Shown: positions 51,532-59,952 of the stretch, piece after piece
How positions within the stretch are numbered: position 1 is the stretch's first letter
Layout: every line of letters starts with the position of its first letter
Assembly: GCF_022810765.1 (NCBI RefSeq)
Contig: NZ_CP094494.1
Span: forward strand, 2,294,001-2,358,000
DNA: 64,000 nucleotides
DNA from: Winogradskyella sp. MH6
Lineage (GTDB): Bacteria > Bacteroidota > Bacteroidia > Flavobacteriales > Flavobacteriaceae
Reading direction: 5' to 3'
Made by a program: the position numbers and the translations under genes
Notes under the pieces: model-generated
Seen by the model: only the letters and a program-made list of their open reading frames with translations
What the model was told of the DNA's origin: nothing
The model's database searches: none

Positions 51532-52566
51532 TTATTGTTCCTGTTGTTTTTTCAAGATTTTAACAATTCTACTGTTAATGATTTCAGACAAGTTCCAATT
51601 GTACAATTTAGGATCGGTTGTGCTGTAAAACTCTATAGTAACCGCATCAATATCTTTATGATATTTTGCAAAACTTTGGTATCCAGGAACCCAACCAGCA
51701 TGTTCGTATTCGTAAATGGAAGTGTATATGTCTTGTTCTCCAGGTTCAAATAAAGATCCGTCATTTAGAGCCCTCAGAAAAGTGCCAACGTCTTCAGCAG
51801 TGGCCAGCATACCATAGTCATCAGTCTTTAAGTCAAAAGGATGTCCTACGTGGTAACCACTCATTACATCGTCTATATTTACTTCAGAGATAGAACCGAA
51901 AGTATTGTTAAGATGTAATGGCTCTAATATTTTTTCTTTAACAAATTGAAAGTTGCTATAACCAAGTGCATTATCCATTATTTTACCAATAAGAAGATAA
52001 TTTGTATTACAATATTCATAATCTTCACCAGGCTCAAAATTGGCAGGCTTATCTAGAATTAGTGCAAGACTTTCTTCATAGCCTAAGGGATTTGCCCAAA
52101 AATTTGGTGCGTCTGTATAATTAGGAATACCACTTCTGTGCTGTATCATTAACCTTAAAGTAATCTTATCTGCATTTTCGATTCTGTTTACAAGTTCTGG
52201 TAAATAATCAGCGATTGTTTTATCTAGAGAAAGTCGTCCATCACTTACCAATTTGGTAACAGCTACCGCATTATAGAGTTTGCTAATACTGGCGATTTTA
52301 AATAATGCATGTGGATTTGCAGGTATTTTAGATGCTTTATTATGCCAACCAGAAGCAATATATTGAGGTGGTTTGCCAGTTTGGTCTACATAGACTATCA
52401 TTCCGTCAAATCCATGACCAATGGCTTCATCTGCTTGTTCCTGAATTGTATCTGGCAGCGGAAGTATCCAAGCCTTTACCAATAGCCATGGTACAAAAAA
52501 TAGCGACACTACTGTTCCCACCAATAATGCAATTCTAAGAATGCGTTTTTTGTTTTTTTTGGTCAT
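51532..52566 (-). CDS. Beta-lactamase-like serine hydrolase, membrane-anchored
   Basis: A 344-residue protein with an N-terminal helix (about 10-33) and a class C beta-lactamase/DD-peptidase-like domain. SISK (nucleophile Ser 93, Lys 96) is in LFKIASISKLYNAVAVTKLV, YCN in DYEYCNTNYLLIGKIMD is the second box, and YEHAGWVPGYQSFA stands near where the third (HxG) box is expected. Such proteins are usually esterases or peptidases, not resistance enzymes. It faces the UPF0126 gene with 22 bases between stops. Confidence 0.88.
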   Translation of the reverse strand: MTKKNKKRILRIALLVGTVVSLFFVPWLLVKAWILPLPDTIQEQADEAIGHGFDGMIVYVDQTGKPPQYIASGWHNKASKIPANPHALFKIASISKLYNAVAVTKLVSDGRLSLDKTIADYLPELVNRIENADKITLRLMIQHRSGIPNYTDAPNFWANPLGYEESLALILDKPANFEPGEDYEYCNTNYLLIGKIMDNALGYSNFQFVKEKILEPLHLNNTFGSISEVNIDDVMSGYHVGHPFDLKTDDYGMLATAEDVGTFLRALNDGSLFEPGEQDIYTSIYEYEHAGWVPGYQSFAKYHKDIDAVTIEFYSTTDPKLYNWNLSEIINSRIVKILKKQQEQ

Positions 52567-52699
52567 AATACTTCGGTTGGTAAATTTTTAATTGGTTATA
52601 GTGGTTGTGTATGGTCTAATTTGGTTACTAAATTAGCAAATAAAACTAGGAATAATTTAACACGAGGGTTTTCTGCAAGGAAAATCAGAAGCAATGAAT

Positions 52700-52720
52700 T
52701 ATACACCGTGTTGTGCATAG
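52700..52720. repeat. Boundary-like short repeat, copy 1
   Basis: TATACACCGTGTTGTGCATAG is related to the elements at 53393-53417 (reverse strand) and 53509-53528. It lies just past the stop codon of the unknown gene at 52725. Confidence 0.45.
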
Positions 52721-52724
52721 TTTT

Positions 52725-53384
52725 TTATTCATTCCATAGTCGATTCATATAATCTTTGTCAGAATCATTTGTTATAAAATATGTCCAATTCGATTCGTCC
52801 GCAATTAAAAAATTAAATGTTACGAATTCTTTCTTGTTTCCGTTTTCGAAGACTTTTAATTTATACTGATAATTCGGGTGGAATATTGAGTCTAGAATTC
52901 CATCTCGATAATCAGAAACTTTGCTTTTGTTCCAGTCTTTTATAAATCGTTCAGTTTTTATTCGGCTGAGTTTCTTTGTCTTGTTTGGGTCAATTCCAGA
53001 AACCATAATAATTGAGTCTACCTTTTGTATATCAATTTTAGTCTTTTGAGATTTTAATTCCGTTATTTTTTCATCACAGATATTAATTATCAAATATTGT
53101 CCATTTTCAGGTTCAAATCGAATGTTACAAGAGTCTAATTTATAACCGCTACTTGCAATATATTCTCCGTTCTTTTTCAAGTCAAGAGGGTAGTAGTGTG
53201 GTCCAGCCCAACCAAGACACTTATTTTCAATTATTTCATATTCATTGATTGTCCAAGTATTACTTATCTCGCAGTCAGCTCCAAAAGCCTCTCCGATTGT
53301 TTTTAAAGCAAAATATCCTCCACCAACAATTAGGACTATTAAAATTGAAATTATTATAAAGGCTATTTTTAATCCTTTGCTCAT
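52725..53384 (-). CDS. Membrane-anchored protein of unknown function
   Basis: A 219-residue protein with one N-terminal helix (about 7-28, GG-containing: IVGGGYFALKTIG). An extracytoplasmic domain with five cysteines follows, of which Cys 37 in GADCEISNTWTINEYEIIENKCLGWAGPHYYPLDLKKNG and the later DSCNIRFE and INICDEK could form disulfides. I do not recognise the family with certainty. It is isolated, has its own terminator-like hairpin upstream and is bracketed by short related repeats, so it may have been acquired as a unit. Confidence 0.65.
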   Translation of the reverse strand: MSKGLKIAFIIISILIVLIVGGGYFALKTIGEAFGADCEISNTWTINEYEIIENKCLGWAGPHYYPLDLKKNGEYIASSGYKLDSCNIRFEPENGQYLIINICDEKITELKSQKTKIDIQKVDSIIMVSGIDPNKTKKLSRIKTERFIKDWNKSKVSDYRDGILDSIFHPNYQYKLKVFENGNKKEFVTFNFLIADESNWTYFITNDSDKDYMNRLWNE

Positions 53385-53392
53385 TTCTCAAA

Positions 53393-53417
53393 TTATGTAC
53401 AACGTATTTGTGTATGA
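53393..53417. repeat. Boundary-like short repeat, copy 2 (reverse strand)
   Basis: On the reverse strand it reads CATACACAAATACGTTGTAC then ATAA, sharing ATACAC and GTTGT with copies 1 and 3. It lies 9 bases before the start of the gene at 53384. Confidence 0.4.
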
Positions 53418-53472
53418 GTAGTAGCGAAATTTTTGCGATCACTTTCGGAAAGTAATTTACAAAATAAAAAAG

Positions 53473-53507
53473 AATAGCGACTTGAATTAAAAAACCAAGT
53501 CGCTATT
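53473..53507. terminator. Hairpin terminator downstream of the DJ-1/PfpI gene
   Basis: AATAGCGACTTG (53473-53484) pairs perfectly with CAAGTCGCTATT (53496-53507) around AATTAAAAAAC. A-rich flank on the left suits termination of the minus-strand PfpI-like gene. Confidence 0.75.
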
Positions 53508-53508
53508 A

Positions 53509-53528
53509 CTTATACACGTTGTAGTGAG
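53509..53528. repeat. Boundary-like short repeat, copy 3
   Basis: CTTATACACGTTGTAGTGAG shares TATACAC and GTTGT with copies 1 and 2, in the same orientation as copy 1. Confidence 0.4.
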
Positions 53529-53534
53529 TAGTTT

Positions 53535-54215
53535 TTACTTTAACTTTTCTAGTAATAGTTCGGCAACTGGTTCTGAAGATGCAGGATTTTGTCCAGTTAT
53601 TAATAAACCATCTTCGACCGCATAAGGACTCCAGTCTGCTTTTTTAGTGTAAATTCCACCATTACTCTTTAACATTTCTTCAACCAAAAATGGAACAACA
53701 GAAGTTAGTTGAACAGCTTCTTCTTCTCCGTTTGTAAATCCAGTTACTTTTTTTCCATTAACCAAAGATGTCCCATCCGTATTTTTTGTGTTTTTAAAAA
53801 TTGCAGGAGCGTGACAAACAGCAGCAACAGGTTTATTGTTGTTATAAAAATCTTCTATTAAGGCAATTGAGTTTTCATCTTCAGCTAAATCCCATACAAC
53901 ACCGTGTCCACCAGGATAAAATACTGCGTCATAATCTGCTTGATTTACAGTTTCCAATTTTATTGTTTTAGATAAGATCTCTTGAGTTTCTTTATCATCA
54001 TTAAATCTTATGGTTGCTGGAGTTTGGAAATCTGGTTCATTACTTTTTGGGTCAATTGGCGGTTGTCCACCTTTTGGGGATGCTAAAGTAATGTCAATTC
54101 CTTTATCTTTTAATAAGTAATAAGGTGCTGCAAATTCTTCAATCCAAAAACCAGTTTTCATTCCAGTATCTCCTAAATCTTCGTGATTAGTTAATACAAA
54201 TAATACTTTTTTCAT
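53535..54215 (-). CDS. DJ-1/PfpI family protein (type 1 glutamine amidotransferase-like)
   Basis: A 226-residue cytosolic protein. The nucleophile elbow AAVCHAPAIF puts the catalytic Cys at 134 with His next to it; the acidic partner is Glu 26 or 27 in GFWIEEFAAPYY. DAVFYPGGHGVVWDL is the loop before it. The layout is closest to Hsp31-like or class III DJ-1 members, which act as chaperones, glyoxalase III or protein deglycases. Downstream of the Crp-type regulator, which may control it. Confidence 0.9.
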   Translation of the reverse strand: MKKVLFVLTNHEDLGDTGMKTGFWIEEFAAPYYLLKDKGIDITLASPKGGQPPIDPKSNEPDFQTPATIRFNDDKETQEILSKTIKLETVNQADYDAVFYPGGHGVVWDLAEDENSIALIEDFYNNNKPVAAVCHAPAIFKNTKNTDGTSLVNGKKVTGFTNGEEEAVQLTSVVPFLVEEMLKSNGGIYTKKADWSPYAVEDGLLITGQNPASSEPVAELLLEKLK

Positions 54216-54245
54216 TGTTTTGCTTTTTTTTGTGTTAATACTTAA

Positions 54246-54344
54246 TTATTTTTCATTTGAATTATTTTCTTTTGTGTTTTTACCACAAGAGGAAAATAAA
54301 GCTAAAGCGATTATAATTGTTGTTATTCTTTTGATTAGAGACAA
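54246..54344 (-). pseudogene. Truncated lipoprotein signal (TTG start), 32 codons
   Basis: Read from a TTG at 54342-54344: LSLIKRITTIIIALALFSSC then GKNTKENNSNEK and TAA. This is a complete lipoprotein signal with lipobox FSSC and a 12-residue mature tail. It lies between the crp-like and PfpI-like genes on the same strand. Either a degenerate gene or a very small lipoprotein. Confidence 0.45.
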
Positions 54345-54390
54345 AATTACTGTCAAATTAAGTACTGAAAATTGATGTATGGTAATAAAA

Positions 54391-54975
54391 TCAATTATGA
54401 GATATTTCTTTTCTAATTCTACTTAAGCTTTCGGTAGTAATTCCTAGATAAGAAGCTATATGGTAATTTTTTACAGCCTGTTCAATATTTGGGTAAGTGC
54501 TAATAAAAGAAACGTATCTTTCTTTAGCTGATTGGGCTAAATTTGCTAATATTCTTTTTTGAAAGCTAGCAAAAGCTCTTTCCATTTTTTTTCTGAAAAA
54601 AGTTTCTAATTGTGGAATCTCTACAAATAATTCTTCCATACTTTTTTTGGAAATTTCATATAAAGTTGCTTCCTGAATAGTTTCAATATACATAATCGCT
54701 TTGGATGCTGTGAAGAAAGCCGTATAATCGCTTATCCACCAATCATTAATGGCGAATTGCAAGGTATGTTCTTTACCAGATTTGTCAATAAAGTAAGTTC
54801 TTAAACACCCATTGTAAACATAATATTGACTGTTCACTTTATCATCTGCTTTTAATATTGTAGTCCCTTTTTTTAACTTGAGTTTTTTAAGTTTACTTTC
54901 AATAAGATTTATTTCTTTTTTTGAAAAAGAAATGCCTTTAAAAATTTCTAATATTATTGAATTTTCGATGTTCAT
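54391..54975 (-). CDS. Crp/Fnr family transcriptional regulator
   Basis: A 194-residue regulator with a cyclic-nucleotide-binding-like N-terminal barrel (LKLKKGTTILKADDKVNSQYYVYNGCLRTYFIDKSGKEHTLQFA) and a C-terminal winged helix (NYHIASYLGITTESLSRIRKEI). Key cAMP contacts are not conserved and there is no N-terminal Fe-S cysteine cluster, so the signal is unknown, as for many Bacteroidetes members. Upstream of, and co-directional with, the PfpI-like gene. Confidence 0.9.
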   Translation of the reverse strand: MNIENSIILEIFKGISFSKKEINLIESKLKKLKLKKGTTILKADDKVNSQYYVYNGCLRTYFIDKSGKEHTLQFAINDWWISDYTAFFTASKAIMYIETIQEATLYEISKKSMEELFVEIPQLETFFRKKMERAFASFQKRILANLAQSAKERYVSFISTYPNIEQAVKNYHIASYLGITTESLSRIRKEISHN

Positions 54976-54992
54976 TTAAATTACTCGCAACG

Positions 54993-55026
54993 GTCTCTTT
55001 TATCGCCATTTGGCGGAGTAAGAGAC
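54993..55026. repeat. Two-step inverted repeat upstream of the crp-like gene
   Basis: GTCTCTT (54993-54999) pairs with AAGAGAC (55020-55026), and inside this CGCC (55004-55007) pairs with GGCG (55012-55015), with symmetric four-base internal gaps. Nature unknown; it may be a protein-binding dyad or a structured RNA leader of the crp-like gene. The rest of 55027-55188 shows nothing I can support. Confidence 0.4.
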
Positions 55027-55188
55027 GCGGATTTGTCGGCTTAGTATTGGTTTGTTGGTAAAGTTAATTATTTTCTTACTAACGAAGCCGTCTACTCGAT
55101 TATGAGCTTTTTTACATTTTTCATTGTCACTGGAAAATTGTCCATGCTTAAGTCTCTTATCTCCATTCCAAGGCCCCTTATTTAGTTC

Positions 55189-55196
55189 TACATTTG
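55189..55196 (+). promoter_or_regulatory. -7 promoter element of the ABM gene
   Basis: TACATTTG matches TAnnTTTG exactly and lies 23 bases before the ATG at 55220, supporting the longer start with signal peptide. Confidence 0.55.
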
Positions 55197-55219
55197 CAGT
55201 ATAACAAAAATAAGTCATA

Positions 55220-55939
55220 ATGAAATTTAAAAGTTTAATCAAATTAAGTAGCCTAGTTCTAATTCTAGGGATAACAATTCAAACATTTTCTCAATCTAAA
55301 AAAAATAAAATTATGGACAATACAAAAAATGAAAACATCGGATTATTAGTAATCATGAAAGCGAAAGAAGGTAAGGAGCAAGAAGTGAAAGAGTTTCTTC
55401 TAGGTGGTTTATCATTGGTAAATGCAGAACCAAAAACTGAATCTTGGTTTGCATTTCAAATAGATGAACAAACTTTCGGAATTTATGACACATTTGAAGC
55501 TGAAGAAGGCAGACAGGCACACTTAAAAGGAGAAGTGGCAAAAGCCTTATTGGCCAATGCTGGAGATCTTTTAGAAGGTTTTGATGCTAGCAGAGACATT
55601 AAGGCCGTTGATGTTCAAGCAAGTAATCATAAAGTGGGTAATCAGAATAACGGATTGTTGGTGATTATGAAAGCCAAAGAAGGAAAGACATCTGCAGTGG
55701 AGGATTTCTTACAAGCGGGCAAGTCATTGGTAAGTTCTGAGCCTGCAACTTTATCATGGTATGCTTTTAAAATCAATGAAGAAACCTATGCCATTTTCGA
55801 TACGTTTGCAGATGACGCTGGCAGAGATGCTCATTTAACAGGGAAAGTAGCAGCAGCGTTGATGGAGAATGCGCCTGTAATTTTGGAAGGCTTTGATGCT
55901 TCCGCAATTCAAAAAATTAACATTCTAGCTTCAAAATAA
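55220..55939 (+). CDS. Exported protein with two antibiotic-biosynthesis-monooxygenase (ABM) domains
   Basis: A 239-residue protein: signal peptide (about 1-25, ending QTFSQ), then two homologous ABM/dimeric alpha-beta-barrel domains of about 97 residues each. Both contain GLLVIMKAKEGK, SLV..EP.T.SW.AF.I.E.T, DTF, GR.AHL.G.VA.AL and EGFDAS. ABM proteins act as dimers, so the fusion gives an intramolecular dimer. The function (quinol or haem oxidation, or none) is unknown, and export is unusual. The -7 element at 55189 supports the signal-containing start. Confidence 0.87.
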   Translation: MKFKSLIKLSSLVLILGITIQTFSQSKKNKIMDNTKNENIGLLVIMKAKEGKEQEVKEFLLGGLSLVNAEPKTESWFAFQIDEQTFGIYDTFEAEEGRQAHLKGEVAKALLANAGDLLEGFDASRDIKAVDVQASNHKVGNQNNGLLVIMKAKEGKTSAVEDFLQAGKSLVSSEPATLSWYAFKINEETYAIFDTFADDAGRDAHLTGKVAAALMENAPVILEGFDASAIQKINILASK

Positions 55940-55960
55940 ATATTTGATTTAAGAAAGGAG

Positions 55961-55990
55961 AGGAGTGCTTTTGGCACTCCTTTTTTTTAA
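55961..55990 (+). terminator. Terminator after the ABM gene
   Basis: AGGAGTGC (55961-55968) and GCACTCCT (55974-55981) form an 8-bp stem followed by a T-run, which also supplies the start of the next promoter (TAAATTTG at 55988). Confidence 0.88.
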
Positions 55991-56019
55991 ATTTGAATGA
56001 GCTAAAAAATAAATTTAGT

Positions 56020-56883
56020 ATGGCGCAAATAATTATAGACAAACAAAACGGGGAACTTGCGTTTAGATTAGAAGAGTTAAACGATCTAAGCCAGTTTGAT
56101 CATTTACAAAGAAGAAATTATTATTCTATCGTTTTGTTATGTGGAATTAGCTATGAACTAAGCGTTGATTTTCAAAGTTTTAAATTGCAAGGAAATCAAA
56201 TGATTTGTTTGGCTCCGTATCAACCTTTCATGATACGTTCTGAAGAAAAGTGTCAGGGTTATTTATTGAATTTTCATCCCGATTTTTTTTGTACATATAG
56301 ACATCAAAACGAAATAGAGACCGAGGGATTCCTTTTTAATAATTTCCATGGTTTACCCTATTTTACTGTAAACGAGCAAAGCCTATTTCTTAATTTAATT
56401 GATCAAATTTCGAAAGAGATGGACAAAGACTCAATCGCTCAGCATGAAGTTCTTGTGGCATTTTTAAAAGTGTTTTTAATAGAAGCGGTCAGACAAAAGA
56501 AACAATTTGATCAACAATTAACTCCCAGATTGTCAGATTCAAAAACAGAAATTTTACAAAATTTAGTCGATGCAATTGAGAGTAATTATTGCAAATTCCA
56601 TTCTCCCCAAGAATACGCAGATGAACTATGTGTAAGTCCTAAAATTTTAGCCGGTATCGTCAAGAAATATCTCAATCAAACGACTTCATCCTTAATTTCA
56701 AATAGGATCATTATTGAGGCGAAACGAGAACTTTATCTAACTTCTAAACCAGTGAAACAAATTGCTGCTTTTTTAGGTTACGACGATGAATTCTATTTCA
56801 GTCGTTTTTTTAAAAAGAAGGTAGGAGTATCACCTGATATTTATCGTAAGACAGTTGGTTTTGCTAAACTAGAGTCAAATTAA
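56020..56883 (+). CDS. AraC family transcriptional regulator
   Basis: A 287-residue regulator with an N-terminal cupin-like sensing domain (about 1-160) and a C-terminal AraC DNA-binding domain with two helix-turn-helices: SPQEYADELCVSPKILAGIVKKYLNQTTSSLISNRIIIEAKRELYLT and PVKQIAAFLGYDDEFYFSRFFKKKVGVSPDIYRK. I use the ATG at 56020, since TAAATTTG at 55988-55995 is an exact -7 element and overlaps the alternative TTG at 55993. It may regulate the ABM gene just upstream. Confidence 0.9.
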   Translation: MAQIIIDKQNGELAFRLEELNDLSQFDHLQRRNYYSIVLLCGISYELSVDFQSFKLQGNQMICLAPYQPFMIRSEEKCQGYLLNFHPDFFCTYRHQNEIETEGFLFNNFHGLPYFTVNEQSLFLNLIDQISKEMDKDSIAQHEVLVAFLKVFLIEAVRQKKQFDQQLTPRLSDSKTEILQNLVDAIESNYCKFHSPQEYADELCVSPKILAGIVKKYLNQTTSSLISNRIIIEAKRELYLTSKPVKQIAAFLGYDDEFYFSRFFKKKVGVSPDIYRKTVGFAKLESN

Positions 56884-56986
56884 TTACTCACAACAATTGG
56901 ATATAAGTATTAACTATATCCAACTTATATGTTTATAAGCAACAATTTAAAAAAAATAATAGCATTTGTAGTCAATAACTATAAAT

Positions 56987-57019
56987 AAAAAAGCCACCAC
57001 TTTGTAGTGATGGCTTTTA
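56987..57019. terminator. Terminator between AraC regulator and M3 peptidase genes
   Basis: GCCA-C-CACT and AGTG-A-TGGC form a 9-bp stem with one mismatch, flanked by six A and four T residues, and end the minus-strand peptidase gene. Confidence 0.78.
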
Positions 57020-57035
57020 TTCTATTTAATGTATC

Positions 57036-59207
57036 CTAATTCTTAGGAACAGGAAATCCTCTATCGCGCATTAAGGCTTCAATATTAGCATCACGTCCTC
57101 TAAATAGTCGGTACGCTTTTGCAGGATCCATAGCATTGCGTGGAGCAAACAAATATTTCACTAATTTTTTAGATACACCTTTATCATAAAAACCATCTGG
57201 TGCTTCACTAAAATCCTCAGAAGCATCGCTGGTTAATACATCTGCCCACATGTAGCCATAGTAAGCTGTGGCATAGCCTTCACCAGAAAAAACATGTCCA
57301 AAATGTGGAGTTCTATGACGCATTGGTAATTCTTTTGGCATCCCTAATTCGTCTAAGGTTTCGCGCTCAAATTTATCAATGTCTATATCGGTTGGGTCTT
57401 CTAAGTGTAATTTCATATCAATTAAAGCAGAGGCTAAATATTCAGTTGTGCCAAATCCTTGATTAAAGGTTGCTGCTTTCTTAATTTTTTCTACCAGTTT
57501 AGCAGGAATCGGTTCGCCTGTTTTGTAATGTACTAAGAACTGATTAATGACCTTGTCGGTAGATAACCAACGCTCTAACAATTGTGATTGAAATTCGGTA
57601 TAATCTCTAACTCCTCCTTGTAATGTTGGATACTTTACATCTGCAGCAAAGAAGTGTAAGGCATGGCCAAACTCATGAAAAAATGTTGTGGCATCATCCC
57701 AAGAGACTAAAACAGCTTCGCCTGGTGCAGGTTTTACAAAGTTAGAGTTGTTAGATGCTAATACATTGGTTTGTCCTTCAAAAGTGGTAGAACTTCTGTA
57801 AGTGTTTGCCCAAGCTCCAGAGCGTTTGCCTTCGCGAGCATAAGGATCTAAGTACCAAAGCCCAATATGTTTGCCAGAGTCTTTGTCAGTGACTTCCCAT
57901 ACCTTAACATCTTCATGAAATACAGGAACAGAACCTTCTTCAACAGGTGTAAATTTATAATTGAAAATCTCACCAGCTACAAAGAACATGGCTTCGGTTA
58001 ACTTATCGAGTTGAAGGTATTGCTTTACTTCATCGCTGTCTAAATCGTATTTCTTTTTGCGTACTTTTTCGGCATAGTAGCGATAATCCCAAGGTTCTAT
58101 TGTGATGTTATCACCAAGTTCATCAGCAACAGCTTGCATGTCTGCAACTTCTTCTTTAACTCTTGCAGTTGCTGCTGGCCAAACTTTTAGCATTAAATCC
58201 ATAGCGTTTTCAGGGTTTTTAGCCATTCGGTCTTGTAACCTCCACTCAGCATAATTGTCATAACCCATTAAGCCAACACGTTCTTTGCGCAGTCTTAAAA
58301 TTTCTGCAATAATTTTGTTGTTATCGTATTCGTCTCCATTATCGCCTCTAGAGTAATAATTTCTCCAAACTTGCTTACGCAAATCACGTTCGGTAGAGTA
58401 GGTAAGGAACGGATCCATTGAAGAGCGTGTATTGGTAATGGCATACATGCCGTCTTTACCTTTATCGGAAGCTATTTTTGCAGCCGATTTTATAAAACCA
58501 TCAGACAAACCACCAAGTTGGTCTTTGGTTAAGTAGGTAACATAATTTTCTTCATCGTGTAAAACATTGTTAGAAAACTTAGTGTATAGTGAGGATAGTT
58601 CTTTGTTAATTTCAGCATAGCGCTTTTTCTTTTCAGCATCAAGGTTGGCACCATTCATTTCAAACTGTTTGTAGGTTAAATCTACAACACGTTGTTCTTG
58701 TGGTTCAAGAGGGTTGTTCTGCGATGCTTCATAAACAGCTTTGATACGTTGAAAAAGTTTTTCATTTTGAGAAATCTTAGAACGGAATTCTGAAAGTTTT
58801 GGAGCTAATTCTGCTTGAATCTCCCTAAATTCTGGTGAAGACATATTGCTAGACAAAATACCGTAATAGGTAAACACACGGTCTAAAGTTTTGCCTCCAC
58901 TTTCCATAGCTACAATGGTGTTTTCAAAGGTTGGTGCTTCATCGTTATTGGCAATGGCATCAATTTCTTCTAATTGCAATTCCATACCTTTTTCAACAGC
59001 TTCTTTTACATCAGCAACATTCATTTTATCAAAAGCAGGTACGCCTTGGTAAGGTCCTGTCCACTCTTGTAGTAGGATATTTTCGGTCATTGATTTGTCT
59101 TCGGTTTTTGGTTCTTCTTTACAACTTGCAAATAGGATAATGCTACTTAAAACGGTAGCTTTAAATGCTTTAGAAATCATTGTTTTAGTTATATTAGTTT
59201 TAGACAA
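57036..59207 (-). CDS. M3 family metallopeptidase (peptidyl-dipeptidase/oligopeptidase type), lipoprotein
   Basis: A 723-residue zinc peptidase. The signal ends ILFASC (lipobox Cys about 29). The zinc motif HEFGH at about 511-515 in TTFFHEFGHALHFFAAD and the third-ligand region follow the M3 pattern. LRFRELS-like elements and TEYLASALIDMKLHLEDP are family segments, and the end GYATAYYGYMWADVLTSDASEDF is typical of Dcp. It degrades peptides in the periplasm. An inner ATG (codon 10) is a possible alternative start. Confidence 0.94.
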   Translation of the reverse strand: MSKTNITKTMISKAFKATVLSSIILFASCKEEPKTEDKSMTENILLQEWTGPYQGVPAFDKMNVADVKEAVEKGMELQLEEIDAIANNDEAPTFENTIVAMESGGKTLDRVFTYYGILSSNMSSPEFREIQAELAPKLSEFRSKISQNEKLFQRIKAVYEASQNNPLEPQEQRVVDLTYKQFEMNGANLDAEKKKRYAEINKELSSLYTKFSNNVLHDEENYVTYLTKDQLGGLSDGFIKSAAKIASDKGKDGMYAITNTRSSMDPFLTYSTERDLRKQVWRNYYSRGDNGDEYDNNKIIAEILRLRKERVGLMGYDNYAEWRLQDRMAKNPENAMDLMLKVWPAATARVKEEVADMQAVADELGDNITIEPWDYRYYAEKVRKKKYDLDSDEVKQYLQLDKLTEAMFFVAGEIFNYKFTPVEEGSVPVFHEDVKVWEVTDKDSGKHIGLWYLDPYAREGKRSGAWANTYRSSTTFEGQTNVLASNNSNFVKPAPGEAVLVSWDDATTFFHEFGHALHFFAADVKYPTLQGGVRDYTEFQSQLLERWLSTDKVINQFLVHYKTGEPIPAKLVEKIKKAATFNQGFGTTEYLASALIDMKLHLEDPTDIDIDKFERETLDELGMPKELPMRHRTPHFGHVFSGEGYATAYYGYMWADVLTSDASEDFSEAPDGFYDKGVSKKLVKYLFAPRNAMDPAKAYRLFRGRDANIEALMRDRGFPVPKN

Positions 59208-59242
59208 ACAAGATAAAGAAAATAGCGCAGCAGAATTCTTAA

Positions 59243-59950
59243 TTATTCTATAATTTCTACCTTTCGGATGTAAACATTATCAACAGGCCAATTGCCTTCA
59301 TCTGTCTTTACAGCGTTGATTTTATCTACCACATCCATGCCGCTTATAACTTCACCAAAAACAGTGTAATCTCCATCGAGATGTTTAGCTTTTTCTCTGT
59401 TTACCACAATAAAAAACTGAAATGGAGAGGCGAGTTTGTAGGCATTTTCAATTTCGCTACTTGGCATTGATATTGAGCCACGTTGGTGAGTGTAACCGCG
59501 TTTGGTGTCTGGCGGCAAAAGATATTGGCCGATTTTGCGTCGTTTTTTATAGAGGTCTAAGCCATCACTACTTCCTCCTTGTATTATAAAATCTTTTACG
59601 ACTCTGTAAAATTGTGTACCATCAAAGTACTTGCGTTTGGTAAGATAAATGAAGTTAGATCTATGGAATTTTGTTTTATCGTACAGCTGAATGATTATAT
59701 CTCCAAAATCGGTTGTGAGTTTTACTTTATCTTCTTTGTGTTCTTTGTCGTATTCCAAAAAGAACTCCATGGCATTGTCATCTGTAAGTACAGGGAATTC
59801 TGATGTCTTTTTTACTTTCTTTTTGGGTGCAGGCTTCTCTGTTGTAGTTATTGTATCTTTTACAATCGTTGTATTAGAATTTTTTGAAGTTTGCTTATCT
59901 TCACAGTTCCATAAAAAAAGAACGATAATAAACACTAATTGAAATCTCAT
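59243..59950 (-). CDS. Cyclophilin-type peptidyl-prolyl isomerase, lipoprotein
   Basis: A 235-residue protein: signal ending LFLWNC (lipobox Cys about 16), a Ser/Thr/Lys-rich linker, then a cyclophilin domain from about 75 (VKLTTDFGDIIIQLYDKTKFHRSNFIYLTKRKYFDGTQFYRVVKDFIIQGG). The catalytic Arg is in FYRVVKDF. It assists folding of periplasmic or outer-membrane proteins. Its start codon is only 2 bases from that of the divergent NUDIX gene. Confidence 0.92.
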   Translation of the reverse strand: MRFQLVFIIVLFLWNCEDKQTSKNSNTTIVKDTITTTEKPAPKKKVKKTSEFPVLTDDNAMEFFLEYDKEHKEDKVKLTTDFGDIIIQLYDKTKFHRSNFIYLTKRKYFDGTQFYRVVKDFIIQGGSSDGLDLYKKRRKIGQYLLPPDTKRGYTHQRGSISMPSSEIENAYKLASPFQFFIVVNREKAKHLDGDYTVFGEVISGMDVVDKINAVKTDEGNWPVDNVYIRKVEIIE

Positions 59951-59952
59951 AA

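Noticed and set aside
51532..52566. Antibiotic-resistance beta-lactamase
   Set aside because: The protein has the serine hydrolase fold but an N-terminal anchor and a divergent third box; the family is dominated by esterases and peptidases, so a resistance call is not justified.
52700..53528. Integron attC sites
   Set aside because: The short repeats around 52725-53384 lack the paired core sites and extended hairpin of attC, and no integrase is present, so I only report them as related repeats.
55000..55242. 80-codon minus-strand frame upstream of the ABM gene
   Set aside because: It overlaps the ABM gene start and its promoter, and its composition shows no domain, signal or conserved motif.
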